From Devosia sp. (GTDB taxonomy: Bacteria > Pseudomonadota > Alphaproteobacteria > Rhizobiales > Devosiaceae): a stretch of DNA of 64,000 bases. Shown piece after piece: positions 16,567 to 26,289 of the stretch. Under the pieces are notes generated by a model that was not told where the DNA came from, ran no database searches, and worked only from the letters and a program-made list of their open reading frames with translations. Position 1 is the stretch's first letter; each line of letters starts with the position of its first letter. A program made the position numbers and the translations under genes. The stretch spans positions 362,276 through 426,275 of the forward strand of contig NZ_JANQAH010000003.1 of NCBI RefSeq assembly GCF_024707125.1, in the 5' to 3' direction.

Positions 16567-16597
16567 GACCTATCGCCATTCAGCTGATGCTGATCTG

Positions 16598-16675
16598 CAA
16601 ATGGCAGTTTTCTGCGCTTCCGGTGCTCACGTACCCAAACGTACGCTCCGCTCCGGTTCTTAAAAACCGCCATTT
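16598..16675. repeat. Long imperfect hairpin between the DUF4344 genes
   Basis: An outer arm AAATGGCAGTTTT (16599-16611) pairs with AAAAACCGCCATTT (16662-16675). Inside, CCGGTGCTCACGTAC and GTACGCTCCGCTCCGG form a second, imperfect pairing around CCAAAC. The layout resembles mobile intergenic hairpin elements rather than a simple terminator, as there is no terminal T run. Confidence 0.55.
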
Positions 16676-16799
16676 TCGCCTCAGCCTGAGCTGTCGATCG
16701 GTCCTACCATTTTGTCGCGTTCTTAACCGGAAGCGTGTTATCCGCCTTGCCGGTCCGGAAGCGGACCGAAGCGTCAAACCCCTTTCGGAGTTCTCTCCC

Positions 16800-17618
16800 A
16801 TGATTTCGCTGCGCAAGACGGCGGCCGTTTCCGTGTGCCTTGCTCTCCTCGCCGCGCCGGCAATGGCGCAGGACGAGGACCAGGTGCTTGCCGAGTCCAT
16901 GGACTTTGCCATGCATGACGCGCTCTACACCATGTATCACGAGGTCGGCCACATGCTGGTGGGCGAGCTTGAACTGCCGGTGCTGGGCAAGGAAGAGGAC
17001 GCGGCGGACGCGCTGGCGACGATCTGGCTGCTGACCGACGAGACCGATGACGATAGCTGGAACGCGCTGATCGACGCTGCCGATGGCTGGTATTTCAACG
17101 CGGTGCAATCGACCGGCTCGGGCGTCGAAGACTTCTCCTATTATGACGACCATAGCCTCGATATCCAGCGCGCCTATGCCATGGTCTGCATGATGGTGGG
17201 CGCGGAGCCCGACGTGTTCGGCGAGACGGCGGACAATTACGAGATCGACGCGGAGCAGCAGGAGGCCTGCGCCTACACCTATGAGCAGGCGGTGACGTCA
17301 TGGGATGCCCTGCTCGAACCGCATCTGGTCGATGGGGAACAGGGCGCAGAAATCGAGATCGTCTATGAGGACGCGGGCGACTACGAGGTCTTTGCCGAGG
17401 AGATGAAGGCCCGCGGCATTCTCGAACACGCGGCCAAGCTGGTGATGGACTGGTATGTGCTACCCGAAACCGTGACGTTCCGGGCGACGCAGTGTGGCGA
17501 GGCCAATGCCTATTTCTATCCGGCCGAGCGCGAGATCACCTATTGCTACGAGCTGGCCGAGCACATGTTCTATCTCCACCTCTATGACATCGTGGGCTGG
17601 AGCGACACGGCGGAGTAG
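16800..17618 (+). CDS. DUF4344 putative metallopeptidase, second copy
   Basis: A 272-aa paralogue of the preceding gene with its own signal peptide (MISLRKTAAVSVCLALLAAPAMAQ). The zinc motif is HEVGH in MYHEVGHMLVGELELPVLG, followed by KEEDAADALA. The CGEANAYFYP...CYEL block is kept. The mature protein is strikingly acidic (many D/E between residues 70 and 200), more so than copy one. ATG 16800 has GGAG upstream. Retention of all catalytic-looking residues in both copies suggests both are active, with diverged substrates or partners. Confidence 0.85.
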   Translation: MISLRKTAAVSVCLALLAAPAMAQDEDQVLAESMDFAMHDALYTMYHEVGHMLVGELELPVLGKEEDAADALATIWLLTDETDDDSWNALIDAADGWYFNAVQSTGSGVEDFSYYDDHSLDIQRAYAMVCMMVGAEPDVFGETADNYEIDAEQQEACAYTYEQAVTSWDALLEPHLVDGEQGAEIEIVYEDAGDYEVFAEEMKARGILEHAAKLVMDWYVLPETVTFRATQCGEANAYFYPAEREITYCYELAEHMFYLHLYDIVGWSDTAE

Positions 17619-17624
17619 TCGGGA

Positions 17625-18242
17625 TCAGCTAAATCCGACGTAGCGGCCGGGCTTGTGGTTCAAAGCGACGATGAAATTGAGGACCAGCGCGCCGAGGATG
17701 GAATAGAGCACCCTGTCGAGCGGCAGGATGAAGAAGGCAGCGAACAGAATGGCGGCGTCAACGGCGAGCTGGAAATAGCCGGCGCGAAGGCCGAAATTTT
17801 CCTGGAGGTAAAGCGCCAGGATATTGATGCCGCCAACGCTCGCCTTGTGACGGAAGAGCGAGAGAATACCCAGGCCAATGAGACCGCCACCGACCAGCGA
17901 GGCAAAGAGCGGGTGGATATCGCTGATGCCGATCCAGCCGGGGATCTGGCTCGAAAAATAGGATACGAGCCCGACGCAGATCATGGTTTTTACCGCGAAG
18001 GGCCAGCCCATGCGCAGGAATGCCAGGGCGTAGAACGGCAGGTTGATGCAAAAGAACAGCCAGCCGAAGGGAATGCCGGTGGCGTATTGGAGGAGCAGCG
18101 CGAGGCCCGCGGTGCTGCCGGTCGCGAGTTGTACTTCCGAATAGAAAGCGATGCCGAGCGAGACCAGCATGGTGCCGATGAGCATGGCAAAGAGGTCTTC
18201 GGGCAAGGTGTGCCGGCTTGGCGCCGCAAGGTCGGAGGTCAT
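17625..18242 (-). CDS. YitT family membrane protein
   Basis: A 205-aa protein with five or six hydrophobic segments. GTMLVSLGIAFYSEVQLATGSTAGLALLL and FRHKASVGGINILALYLQ are family-typical. The function is unknown; transport has been suggested for relatives. ATG 18242 overlaps the holC stop by ATGA, so it is translationally coupled downstream of holC. Confidence 0.8.
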   Translation of the reverse strand: MTSDLAAPSRHTLPEDLFAMLIGTMLVSLGIAFYSEVQLATGSTAGLALLLQYATGIPFGWLFFCINLPFYALAFLRMGWPFAVKTMICVGLVSYFSSQIPGWIGISDIHPLFASLVGGGLIGLGILSLFRHKASVGGINILALYLQENFGLRAGYFQLAVDAAILFAAFFILPLDRVLYSILGALVLNFIVALNHKPGRYVGFS

Positions 18243-18685
18243 GCCTTTTTCATCCAGCGGCCATCGGATTCCTGCTGCCAATAGGTGACCTCATTGCCAT
18301 CGCGCAGGGCTCGCCAGGCCTGGCGGGCTTCGGTTACGGCATCGGGATCGTGGCCGGAAAACATGTAGACGATGCGCTTGTAGCCGTCGGCGGACTTGGG
18401 CACGGCGCGATCGACGAAGAAGCGGACCACGGCGCCGTTGGGATTGTCGGTTTCGGTTGTAAGAAGGATCGGCTGGTGCGGATCACTGGGTTCGCCGGCT
18501 AGGCCGTGGGGCAGGAAAGAATCGTCGCGAAACGTCCAGAGGAGCGAATCGAGGACTTCGGCGCGTTCACGCGATCCGGATTCGACGACAGCGCGCCAGC
18601 CCCGCTCCAGCGTCTTTTCGAGAAGCTGCGGCAGGACCGATTCCAGGGGACGGACTTCGAGGTGGTAGAAGAGGACTTCGGCCAT
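18239..18685 (-). CDS. holC: DNA polymerase III chi subunit
   Basis: A 148-aa HolC-family protein: MAEVLFYHLEVRPLESVLPQ at the start, RGWRAVVESGSRERAEVLDSLLWTF in the middle and FLPHGLAG, all typical of chi. It links the clamp loader to SSB. It is divergent from lptF. In many proteobacteria pepA lies between these two genes, but here only 170 bp separate them. Confidence 0.92.
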   Translation of the reverse strand: MAEVLFYHLEVRPLESVLPQLLEKTLERGWRAVVESGSRERAEVLDSLLWTFRDDSFLPHGLAGEPSDPHQPILLTTETDNPNGAVVRFFVDRAVPKSADGYKRIVYMFSGHDPDAVTEARQAWRALRDGNEVTYWQQESDGRWMKKA

Positions 18686-18855
18686 GGCGGCACATTATCC
18701 GGGCGCCGCGAGGAGCGCCAGCGCGGCAAGCGGGCAACAGGCCTGCACGAACTGAGATGTGCACAATCCGCGCAATTGTATCGAAGCAGGGTTTGGCCCA
18801 TTGTCCGAGAAAACGCGGCCAAATGTGCGCCGCAAAAGGATTCTAGCGTAACGGC

Positions 18856-19926
18856 ATGAGACGCCTGACTACCTATCTGGCACGGCTTTTCGCCACGGAT
18901 GCGTTGATCCTCACCGCGATCCTGTGTGTGCTGTTGTGGCTGGTGAACTGCCTGAGGCAGTTCGAACTCATCTCCGTAAAGGGTCAGGGATTCGGCACGC
19001 TGGCCATCCAGGCGCTCTATACGATGCCGCCATTGGCCATGGCCTTTTTCTATATCTGCGTCGGTATCGGCATGATCCGGGCGCTGAGCGCGCTGCAACT
19101 GAGCCGTGAGCTGCACATCATCCACGCCACCGGATCGACGAGCGGCATCTGGCGCGGTGCGGCCACGGTGATCATGGGCGGGATCGTCGTCGTCATGCTG
19201 CTTTCGCACTGGCTCGAACCCTGGGCCAATCGCAAATACACGGAACTGGCGGCGAGCGTGGCGGCGGACCTTGTGAGTTCGACCCTGCGGCCCGGGCGGT
19301 TCACCCAGGTGACGCCGGGGGTTATCCTTCTTATCGGCGGGCGCGAGGCAGGTGGGGAGATCACCGACTTCTTTGCCGATGACCGCCGCCTGCCCGATTC
19401 CCGCCGGACGTATATCGCCGAGAGTGCGCGGGTTTCGAGCGACGGAGAAAACTACGTGCTCGAGCTGCGCGATGGCATGCTGCAATATGTGCAGGATGAC
19501 GGGCGCTACTCGGAAGTGCGCTTCAGCCGCTACGATCTCAGTGTCGCCAGCATTTCGCAGGCCATTGCCGGCGGCGACTCGATGGCTGAGCGGAACAGTG
19601 TCGACCTCATCAGCGAGGCGATAAGTACCGGGTTCCTGTCGCAGGAGGCAGGCAATCGGCTGCTCGACCGCTCGGCCGAGGCGCTGCGGGTGATCGCCAT
19701 CGGGCTCTTTACTCTCGCCATCGGGGCCTTTCCAAGCGGTGCGCGCGCCAGAGTACCTATGCCCATTGAGGCCATGGTGCTGCTGGTTGCCTTCGCAGAG
19801 CGCGGCATTGGCACCTATAGTCCGCTCGGCATTGGCACTGGATCGGTCGTGCTCATCATCTTTTCGGGGTTGGTATTGGCCTGGCGGCTTTGGCCGCGGC
19901 GACCGGTTGCGCTGGTGAGCGCATGA
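18856..19926 (+). CDS. lptF: LPS export permease LptF
   Basis: A 356-aa member of the YjgP/YjgQ family with N-terminal (RLTTYLARLFATDALILTAILC) and C-terminal membrane helices around a periplasmic beta-jellyroll. LptF pairs with LptG and the LptB ATPase to extract LPS from the inner membrane. It is the first gene of the lptF-lptG-lptD run, and its stop overlaps the lptG start (ATGA). Confidence 0.92.
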   Translation: MRRLTTYLARLFATDALILTAILCVLLWLVNCLRQFELISVKGQGFGTLAIQALYTMPPLAMAFFYICVGIGMIRALSALQLSRELHIIHATGSTSGIWRGAATVIMGGIVVVMLLSHWLEPWANRKYTELAASVAADLVSSTLRPGRFTQVTPGVILLIGGREAGGEITDFFADDRRLPDSRRTYIAESARVSSDGENYVLELRDGMLQYVQDDGRYSEVRFSRYDLSVASISQAIAGGDSMAERNSVDLISEAISTGFLSQEAGNRLLDRSAEALRVIAIGLFTLAIGAFPSGARARVPMPIEAMVLLVAFAERGIGTYSPLGIGTGSVVLIIFSGLVLAWRLWPRRPVALVSA

Positions 19927-20993
19927 CCAGAATCGATTGGCTGGTGCTGAAGCGCCTCGCGAGCCGCATCGGGATGACGGTCTTCATCTTCTACGGCCTC
20001 ATTGCACTGGTCGAATCTCTCGACACCTGGCGTTTTAACGTCGTTTCTGAACGGGACGGCCTGCCGATGGCCATCGTGATGGTGGCGATGAGCGCGGTGC
20101 GCTGGACCATCAAGACGCTGCCGGTGACGGTGCTGATGGGGGCGATTCTGGGGCTTGCGGACCTCAAGGCGCGGCATGAGCTGACGGTGATCAAGGCCAG
20201 CGGCATTTCCATCTGGCGGGCCGTGCGCGCTCCCACCGCGGTCCTGCTGCTGGTCAGTTTCGTCATTTCCATCGGGGCGGAGACGGTCAGCACGCAGATC
20301 AATCGCGGGCTCTACCCTACCCCGCCGGGCCTGGCCGCACTGCTGACGCCGCCGGGTGAAATCTGGCTCGAACAGGAGGGCGAAGGGGTCAAATACGTCA
20401 TTATGGCGCGCTCCATGGCGCCAGGTGGCGCCGAGCTCAACGATGTGACGCTCTTCCACATGGCAAGGACCGACATACCCCGGATCGAGGCCGCGCAGGC
20501 GCTGCTCGAAAACGGCGTGTGGCGTATGCCGGTGGCCACGGCGCGAACGCCGGAAAAGCCGCCCTATACGATCTACAACTATGAAGTGCCCACCGCTTCC
20601 ACCGCGGCCGAGATCAGCCTGAAACTGGCCTCCGTCGAGGACATGACCTTCTTCGACATTGTCGACCTGTTGAGCAAGGGCGTGGCCGACCCGCTGGTCA
20701 AATCGGCGGCGACGATGCGGCTCTACAAACTTCTCTCGCTTCCACTTGTGCTTAGCGGTTCGCTGTTCATTGCCTTTGCGTTTACCGCAGGTTATCGAAG
20801 GGGCACTAGTCTAGGTCCCGCGGTCCTCTATGGCATCGTGCTCGGATTTGTCGTGTTCGTGATTACCGAGATGGCCGACCGCGCGGGGTCGACTGGCGTT
20901 CTCGATCCAACTTTCGCGGCAGTCGGACCGGCATTGGTAGCCATTGTGATTGGTGTAACAGTGCTACTGCACAAGGAAGACGGACGGACGTGA
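19923..20993 (+). CDS. lptG: LPS export permease LptG
   Basis: A 356-aa YjgP/YjgQ-family permease: MTRIDWLVLKRLASRIG, then GLADLKARHELTVIKASGISIWR, the conserved cytoplasmic coupling region, and C-terminal helices. It is the partner of LptF. ATG 19923 overlaps the lptF stop, and its own stop overlaps the lptD GTG start, so the three genes are coupled. Confidence 0.92.
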   Translation: MTRIDWLVLKRLASRIGMTVFIFYGLIALVESLDTWRFNVVSERDGLPMAIVMVAMSAVRWTIKTLPVTVLMGAILGLADLKARHELTVIKASGISIWRAVRAPTAVLLLVSFVISIGAETVSTQINRGLYPTPPGLAALLTPPGEIWLEQEGEGVKYVIMARSMAPGGAELNDVTLFHMARTDIPRIEAAQALLENGVWRMPVATARTPEKPPYTIYNYEVPTASTAAEISLKLASVEDMTFFDIVDLLSKGVADPLVKSAATMRLYKLLSLPLVLSGSLFIAFAFTAGYRRGTSLGPAVLYGIVLGFVVFVITEMADRAGSTGVLDPTFAAVGPALVAIVIGVTVLLHKEDGRT

Positions 20994-23293
20994 CGCGAAG
21001 CCAGGGACATCGAAAGGGCTTTTTGCGCGCATTGCTCGTTGGTGCGTCTCTGTGCCTTTTTGCCTTGCCTGCTGGGGCGCAGGGTCTTGTTCCCGCTGAC
21101 TTCTTCAATGCCCCGATCGATCCGGCCTCCCCTACCGGGGTCGAGGCTAACGTGCTGACCTTTGACGCCAGGACCAATACGATCCAGGCTTCGGGCGGTG
21201 TGGTGCTGAAATCAAGCGGCTACATCGTGACCGGCGAAACGCTGACCTACGACCGCAATGCAAATTCGGTGAAGATGAGCGGCGCCGTGACGGTGACGGA
21301 CCCATCGGGCAACGTGATGGAGACGACCGATCTCGACATCACCGGCGGGCTGAAACAGGCCTTCTTCAATGCCCTGACGATCACGGCCTATGACGGATCG
21401 CGGATCACCGCCGATAGCGCCGACTACGATTCCGTGCTGCAGAGCATCTACAACAATGCGAGCTATGCGCCCTGCGGCGAGTGCGTTGACAACAAGGGCC
21501 GCCGTATCGGCTGGTCGGTCAATGCCAGCCGGATCGTGCACAATTCGGAAGATAACTCCGTCACGCTCGAAAATTCGACGCTTTACCTGCTCGGCGTTCC
21601 GGTCGCCTGGGTGCCCTATCTGTGGCTGCCGGACCTGAGCGAATCCGCGCTGTCGCGGGCGCCGCGTCCGACTTTGAGCTATGGCGAGAAGACCGGCGTA
21701 GGTGTCGGCGTGTCGGTCAATGTCTATGGCAATAGGTGGACCGATGTCTGGCTGAGCCCGAAGTTTTTCTCTCGGCAGGGTTTTCTGCTGGGTGCCGAAT
21801 GGGTGCAGCGGTTCGAGAATGGTTCGTTCCAGGTCAAGGCTTCTGGCCTCAACCAGTGGGATCCTTCAGCGTTTTCGGAAGCTCCCGGCGTTGGCAACCG
21901 TGACTGGCGCGGGGCGATCCAGACTTCGGGCTCGTTCACCCCGATCGAGACCTGGGAGGTCGGCTGGTCCTATACGGCCTTTACCGACGCAGCCTATCTC
22001 GGCGACTATGAGCTGACGACGGCAAAATCCTCGACCAATCAGGTCTATGCGACCCATGTCAGCGAGCAGACCTATTTCGACATTCGCCTGCAGCAGTTCA
22101 ATCAGCTCGGCAATGTGACCCAGGCGAGCCAGGACGCGCAGGGCGCCAACCTGCCGGTGACCCGCTTCGAGCATATCATTGACCTCGAAGACGATATGGG
22201 CCGGCTGGCCTTTGAGGGGCATCTGCGCAATGTGGTGCGCAATGCGGACAGCAAGACATCAGTCAATGGCGTGAACTACGTCTATGGCTATCAGGGCACC
22301 AAGACGCATGCGACCCTGCAGGCGAGCTGGCAGAAGCAGATCATTGGTGGCGGCGGTTTCGTCTTCACGCCCTATGTCGGCGCACGCGCGGACTTTTCCT
22401 ATTATGACGGCAAGAGCGTGCTGCTGCCGGGCGAAGCGAGCCTCTTGAGCGCCACGCCGATTGCCGCGATCGATGTGCGCTATCCGCTGATATCGAGCAA
22501 TGGCGCGGATGTGCATATCATCGAGCCGATTGCGCAGCTGGTTTATCGTGGCTCGAACACGACCATGCTCGGCATAACCAATGACGATGCGCAGAGCTTC
22601 GTTTTCGATGACACGAACCTTTTCAGCTACAACCGCTTCTCCGGCTATGACAGGCAGGAGACTGGGCTGCGCGCCAATATCGGCGGGCGCTACCAGGCCA
22701 ATTTCGACAATGGCAGCTATCTCGAACTGATCGGCGGGCAATCGTTCCAGCTGGCCGGGGCCAATGCCTTCTCGACCGTGGACCACGCCAATACCGGCGC
22801 GGGCGGTGGTTTGGGCAATGACGCATCCTATACGGTGCTGGGCGCCTATGGTTCGTTCACGCCGGGCCTGACCTTTGGCGCCAAGACACAGCTCGATACA
22901 TCGGCCTGGAAACTGGCGCGGTTTGGGGCTGGCGCGAGCTACAGCGCCGACGGCTATGGAGCAACGCTCGACTATCGCTTTATCGGGGCCAATCCGAGCC
23001 TGGGGCAATTGCTCGACCAGCACGAGATCGTCGGTGGCCTGACCATTCCGGTGGCGGACTACTGGAGCCTCAAGGGTAGCGCAGCATGGGACCTCAGCGC
23101 CAATAGCTGGCTGCAGGTTGGCGGCGGCTTGGTCTATGACGACGGCTACCTGACCCTTGGCGCCAATGCGCAGCGGAACGGGCCCACCCATACTTCGCCA
23201 AATTCGACCAGTGTGCTCGCCACTTTTGCCATCAAGGCGCCGGCGGGGTTGAACCTTGGCTATAGCGGTGCGGTGCCGGCCCCGAACTTCTGA
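20990..23293 (+). CDS. lptD: LPS-assembly outer-membrane protein LptD
   Basis: A 767-aa protein with a signal peptide (FLRALLVGASLCLFALPAGAQ). The N-terminal OstA/LptA-like jellyroll (VLTFDARTNTIQASGGVVLKSSGYIVTGETLTYD) is followed by the LptD barrel domain from about residue 200. It inserts LPS in the outer leaflet together with LptE. The start is GTG, overlapping the lptG stop as GTGA. The CGECVD segment (about residues 164-169) carries the N-terminal cysteines. Confidence 0.93.
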   Translation: MTRSQGHRKGFLRALLVGASLCLFALPAGAQGLVPADFFNAPIDPASPTGVEANVLTFDARTNTIQASGGVVLKSSGYIVTGETLTYDRNANSVKMSGAVTVTDPSGNVMETTDLDITGGLKQAFFNALTITAYDGSRITADSADYDSVLQSIYNNASYAPCGECVDNKGRRIGWSVNASRIVHNSEDNSVTLENSTLYLLGVPVAWVPYLWLPDLSESALSRAPRPTLSYGEKTGVGVGVSVNVYGNRWTDVWLSPKFFSRQGFLLGAEWVQRFENGSFQVKASGLNQWDPSAFSEAPGVGNRDWRGAIQTSGSFTPIETWEVGWSYTAFTDAAYLGDYELTTAKSSTNQVYATHVSEQTYFDIRLQQFNQLGNVTQASQDAQGANLPVTRFEHIIDLEDDMGRLAFEGHLRNVVRNADSKTSVNGVNYVYGYQGTKTHATLQASWQKQIIGGGGFVFTPYVGARADFSYYDGKSVLLPGEASLLSATPIAAIDVRYPLISSNGADVHIIEPIAQLVYRGSNTTMLGITNDDAQSFVFDDTNLFSYNRFSGYDRQETGLRANIGGRYQANFDNGSYLELIGGQSFQLAGANAFSTVDHANTGAGGGLGNDASYTVLGAYGSFTPGLTFGAKTQLDTSAWKLARFGAGASYSADGYGATLDYRFIGANPSLGQLLDQHEIVGGLTIPVADYWSLKGSAAWDLSANSWLQVGGGLVYDDGYLTLGANAQRNGPTHTSPNSTSVLATFAIKAPAGLNLGYSGAVPAPNF

Positions 23294-23390
23294 TCGGCCG
23301 CATTCGGATTTTGGCCGTATTGTTTGGGCAATTGACAGCACATGTTTCGAGCCGCATTGATGCGGCAAACTTTACAATGCGGACCTGACG

Positions 23391-24287
23391 ATGACCTTTG
23401 CATTTATGCGGCGCGCCACCAGCGCCATGATCCTCGGCCTCGTGCTGGCGACGGCATCGGCCCTGCCCAGCTTCGCGGCAACCATTGTAACGGTGAACGG
23501 CACCGCCATCAGCGACGTGCAGGTCGACCAGCGGCTGCGCCTGTTCAACATGGAAGGCAACAAGACCGGCCGCAAGGGCGCGACCGATCAGCTCATCACC
23601 GAAGCCATCCAGATGACCGAAGCCAAGCGGCTTGGCATCAATGTTTCCAATGCGCAGGTCGATGAAGCGCTGCTGCAGATTGCGCGCAATCTCAAGGTGA
23701 GCCAGGACCGGCTGATCGAAATGCTTGGTCAGGGTGGCGTGAGCGCGGACACGCTCAAGGATCGCCTGCGCGCTGCCATCGCCTGGAACGCCATTGCCGA
23801 GCAGGCTGTGGTTCCCAATGTGCAGATTTCCGATCTCGAACTCGACCAGCAGGCGGCCGCGCGTCTCGCCGACTACCAGGGTTTTGACTACATCCTCAAA
23901 GAGATCGTCTTTGTGGGTGCCGGCGCCAGCGGGCGCACGGCGCAGGCCAACAAGTATCGTTCGAGCTTTGCCGGCTGCGACAGCGCCGTGCAGCTCTCTC
24001 TCGCCTATACCGACGCCGCCGCGGTCGATATTGGCCGCCGCCATGCCACCCAGCTGCCCGAGGCCATGGCCAAGGAACTAGCCGGGATGAATGTCGGCGG
24101 GATTACCAAGCCGCGCGTGGTCGAAGCTGGCGTTTCCATGCTTGCCATTTGCGAAAAGACCCAGGCGCAGGATCTCACCTTCATGAAGGATGAAGTGCGC
24201 GCCGAAGTTGGTAGCGGCAATATGGAAAAGGAAGCCGCGGCCTATCTCGATAACCTGCGCAAGAACGCCAAGATCATCTACAACTAA
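23391..24287 (+). CDS. SurA N-terminal domain protein (periplasmic chaperone)
   Basis: A 298-aa protein with a signal peptide (MRRATSAMILGLVLATASALPSFAA), then the SurA N-domain pattern: IVTVNGTAISDVQVDQRLRL and a helical region ending with NVQISDLELDQQAAA. The rest is a weak parvulin-like region (YILKEIVFV) with no clear isomerase active site. It sits between lptD and pdxA where surA lies in related genomes, so it probably assists outer-membrane protein folding, including LptD. Confidence 0.8.
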   Translation: MTFAFMRRATSAMILGLVLATASALPSFAATIVTVNGTAISDVQVDQRLRLFNMEGNKTGRKGATDQLITEAIQMTEAKRLGINVSNAQVDEALLQIARNLKVSQDRLIEMLGQGGVSADTLKDRLRAAIAWNAIAEQAVVPNVQISDLELDQQAAARLADYQGFDYILKEIVFVGAGASGRTAQANKYRSSFAGCDSAVQLSLAYTDAAAVDIGRRHATQLPEAMAKELAGMNVGGITKPRVVEAGVSMLAICEKTQAQDLTFMKDEVRAEVGSGNMEKEAAAYLDNLRKNAKIIYN

Positions 24288-24318
24288 GACAACGAGCCGG
24301 GCGATACCATCCGCCCGG

Positions 24319-24390
24319 CGTCATTCCCGCGAAAGCGGGAATCCCTGTTTCAGCGCCCAAACAGAGATCCCCGCTTTCGCGGGGATGACA
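24319..24390. repeat. REP pair 1 (TTCCCGCGAAAGCGGGAA type)
   Basis: GTCATTCCCGCGAAAGCGGG is followed about 20 bases later by its inverted partner with the core CCCCGCTTTCGCGGGGATGAC. It lies between the surA-like gene and pdxA. The inverted partner has C-G substitutions, so the two units are not identical. Confidence 0.85.
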
Positions 24391-24427
24391 CCGAGGGTGA
24401 AATGACTCTCGGTGGAAATGGGCGCAA

Positions 24428-25426
24428 ATGAAGCCGCTGGCGATCAGCATGGGCGAACCTGCGGGGATCGGCCCGGATATTCTTCTCTCACTTTTTGCGC
24501 AGCGACAGGCGCTTGGGTTGCCGGCATTCGTCGTGTTCGGGCATGCGGGGTTTCTGGCTGAGCGAGCCAGGCGGCTGGGGCTCGATATCGAGGTTTTAGC
24601 GACATCGCCTGCCGATGCCGGCGAGGTGTTTTCGCGGGCGCTGCCAGTGGTCGATATTGCGGGGGTGGTGCCGGACCAGCCGGGGCAAGCGTATCCAGGG
24701 TCAGCGCGGGTGGTGATTGCGGCAATCGAAGAGGCCGTGGCAAGCGTCCGGGCGGGAGAATGCCGGGCGCTGGTGACGGCGCCGATCCACAAGGGCGCGC
24801 TCTATCACGTGGGGTTTGCGCATCCGGGGCATACGGAGTTTTTGGCGGCGCTTTGTGTCGAGAACGGGAAAGAGCCGCTGCCGGTGATGATGCTGGCGCA
24901 TGAAGAGTTGCGGACGGTGCCGCTGACTATCCATGTGCCGATCAAGGATGTTCCGGAACTTATCTCGGAAGAACTGATTGTCGAGACGCTGCGGGTTATG
25001 GCGCGGGACCTTAAGAGCCGGTTCGGAATTGCGGCACCGCGGATTGCCGTGGCGGGGCTCAATCCGCATGCGGGCGAAGGCGGAGCCATCGGGCGAGAAG
25101 AGATCGAGATCATCATTCCGGCGCTGGAGAAGGCACGGGCGGAGGGGATTGCCGCTATCGGCCCCCTGCCCGGCGATACGCTGTTTTTCCCGCGCCACTG
25201 GCGGCAGTATGATGCGGTATTGGCCATGTATCACGATCAGGCGCTGATCCCGATCAAGACGGTGGCGTTTGACGCTGGGGTAAATGTGACACTGGGGCTA
25301 CCGATCGTGCGGACATCGCCCGATCATGGGACGGCGTTTGACCTGGCAGGCACCGGAAAAGCCTCGACATCGAGCTTTTTGGCGGCCATAGCCATGGCAG
25401 ACAAGATGACGACCGAGCCTTCATGA
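24428..25426 (+). CDS. pdxA: 4-hydroxythreonine-4-phosphate dehydrogenase
   Basis: A 332-aa PdxA of normal length, in the pyridoxal 5-phosphate pathway. [15 protein letters not shown] opens the protein; TAPIHKGAL, the metal-binding [19 protein letters not shown] and [17 protein letters not shown] are all present. Its stop overlaps the rsmA start in ATGA. Confidence 0.95.
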   Translation: MKPLAISMGEPAGIGPDILLSLFAQRQALGLPAFVVFGHAGFLAERARRLGLDIEVLATSPADAGEVFSRALPVVDIAGVVPDQPGQAYPGSARVVIAAIEEAVASVRAGECRALVTAPIHKGALYHVGFAHPGHTEFLAALCVENGKEPLPVMMLAHEELRTVPLTIHVPIKDVPELISEELIVETLRVMARDLKSRFGIAAPRIAVAGLNPHAGEGGAIGREEIEIIIPALEKARAEGIAAIGPLPGDTLFFPRHWRQYDAVLAMYHDQALIPIKTVAFDAGVNVTLGLPIVRTSPDHGTAFDLAGTGKASTSSFLAAIAMADKMTTEPS

Positions 25427-26265
25427 GCCAGATCGATACGCTTCCGCCGCTGCGCGAGGTTATTGCCACGCATGGGCTGCAGGCGAAGAAAGAGCTGGGG
25501 CAGAATTTTCTGCTCGACCTGAACCTTACAGCGCGCATTGCGCGCGTCGGCGGTTCGCTCGAAGGCGTGCGCGTGATCGAGGTGGGTCCGGGACCCGGCG
25601 GGCTGACGCGGGCCCTGCTCGCGGAAGGCGCGCGGGAAGTGATCGCCATCGAGCGCGATGCGCGGGCTCTGCCGGCGCTGGCGCAAATCGCCGATGCCTA
25701 TCCGGGACGCCTCACGGTGATATCGGGCGACGCGATGGAAATGGACTATCGGCAGCTTGCCGATGGCCCGACGCGGATCATCGCCAACCTGCCCTACAAT
25801 ATCGGCACGCCGCTGCTTACGGGCTGGCTGACGCAGGAACCTTGGCCGCCGTTTTTCGAGAGTATGACGCTGATGTTTCAGCGCGAGGTGGCAGAGCGGA
25901 TCTGCGCCAGGCCCGGCGAAGACCCCTATGGGCGGCTGGGCGTATTGGCCGGATGGCGCAGCGACGCGCGGATTGCCTTCAATGTCGGGCGACAGGCTTT
26001 TGTGCCGCCGCCCAATGTGACGTCGGCCGTGGTGCATCTGGTGCCAAAACCGGTGGAAGCAGGCTTGTCGGTCAAGCATGTCGAGCAAGTGACCAAGGCG
26101 GCCTTTGGGCAGCGGCGCAAGATGGTGCGGCAATCGCTGAAGTCGCTGGGTGTGCCGGTGGAAGGGCTGCTGGCGGCAGCGGAGCTCAAGGGCGACGAAC
26201 GGGCCGAGGATCTTCCCATTGAGGCCTTTTTGGCCATGGCGCGGGCGCTGCCGGGGTTGAGGTAG
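25423..26265 (+). CDS. rsmA: 16S rRNA dimethyladenosine transferase
   Basis: A 280-aa KsgA/RsmA, which dimethylates two adjacent adenosines near the 3' end of 16S r[23 protein letters not shown], the SAM motif [15 protein letters not shown] and the catalytic [11 protein letters not shown] are present. It is coupled to pdxA by an ATGA overlap and ends the run that begins at lptF. A REP pair separates it from the convergent gmk. Confidence 0.96.
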   Translation: MSQIDTLPPLREVIATHGLQAKKELGQNFLLDLNLTARIARVGGSLEGVRVIEVGPGPGGLTRALLAEGAREVIAIERDARALPALAQIADAYPGRLTVISGDAMEMDYRQLADGPTRIIANLPYNIGTPLLTGWLTQEPWPPFFESMTLMFQREVAERICARPGEDPYGRLGVLAGWRSDARIAFNVGRQAFVPPPNVTSAVVHLVPKPVEAGLSVKHVEQVTKAAFGQRRKMVRQSLKSLGVPVEGLLAAAELKGDERAEDLPIEAFLAMARALPGLR

Positions 26266-26289
26266 GCGCCGCAATCATTCCAGTCACTG

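Noticed and set aside
24319..24390. Possible CRISPR array from repeated palindromic units
   Set aside because: Units occur as single inverted pairs at distant loci, not as direct repeats with regular spacers, and there are no cas genes.
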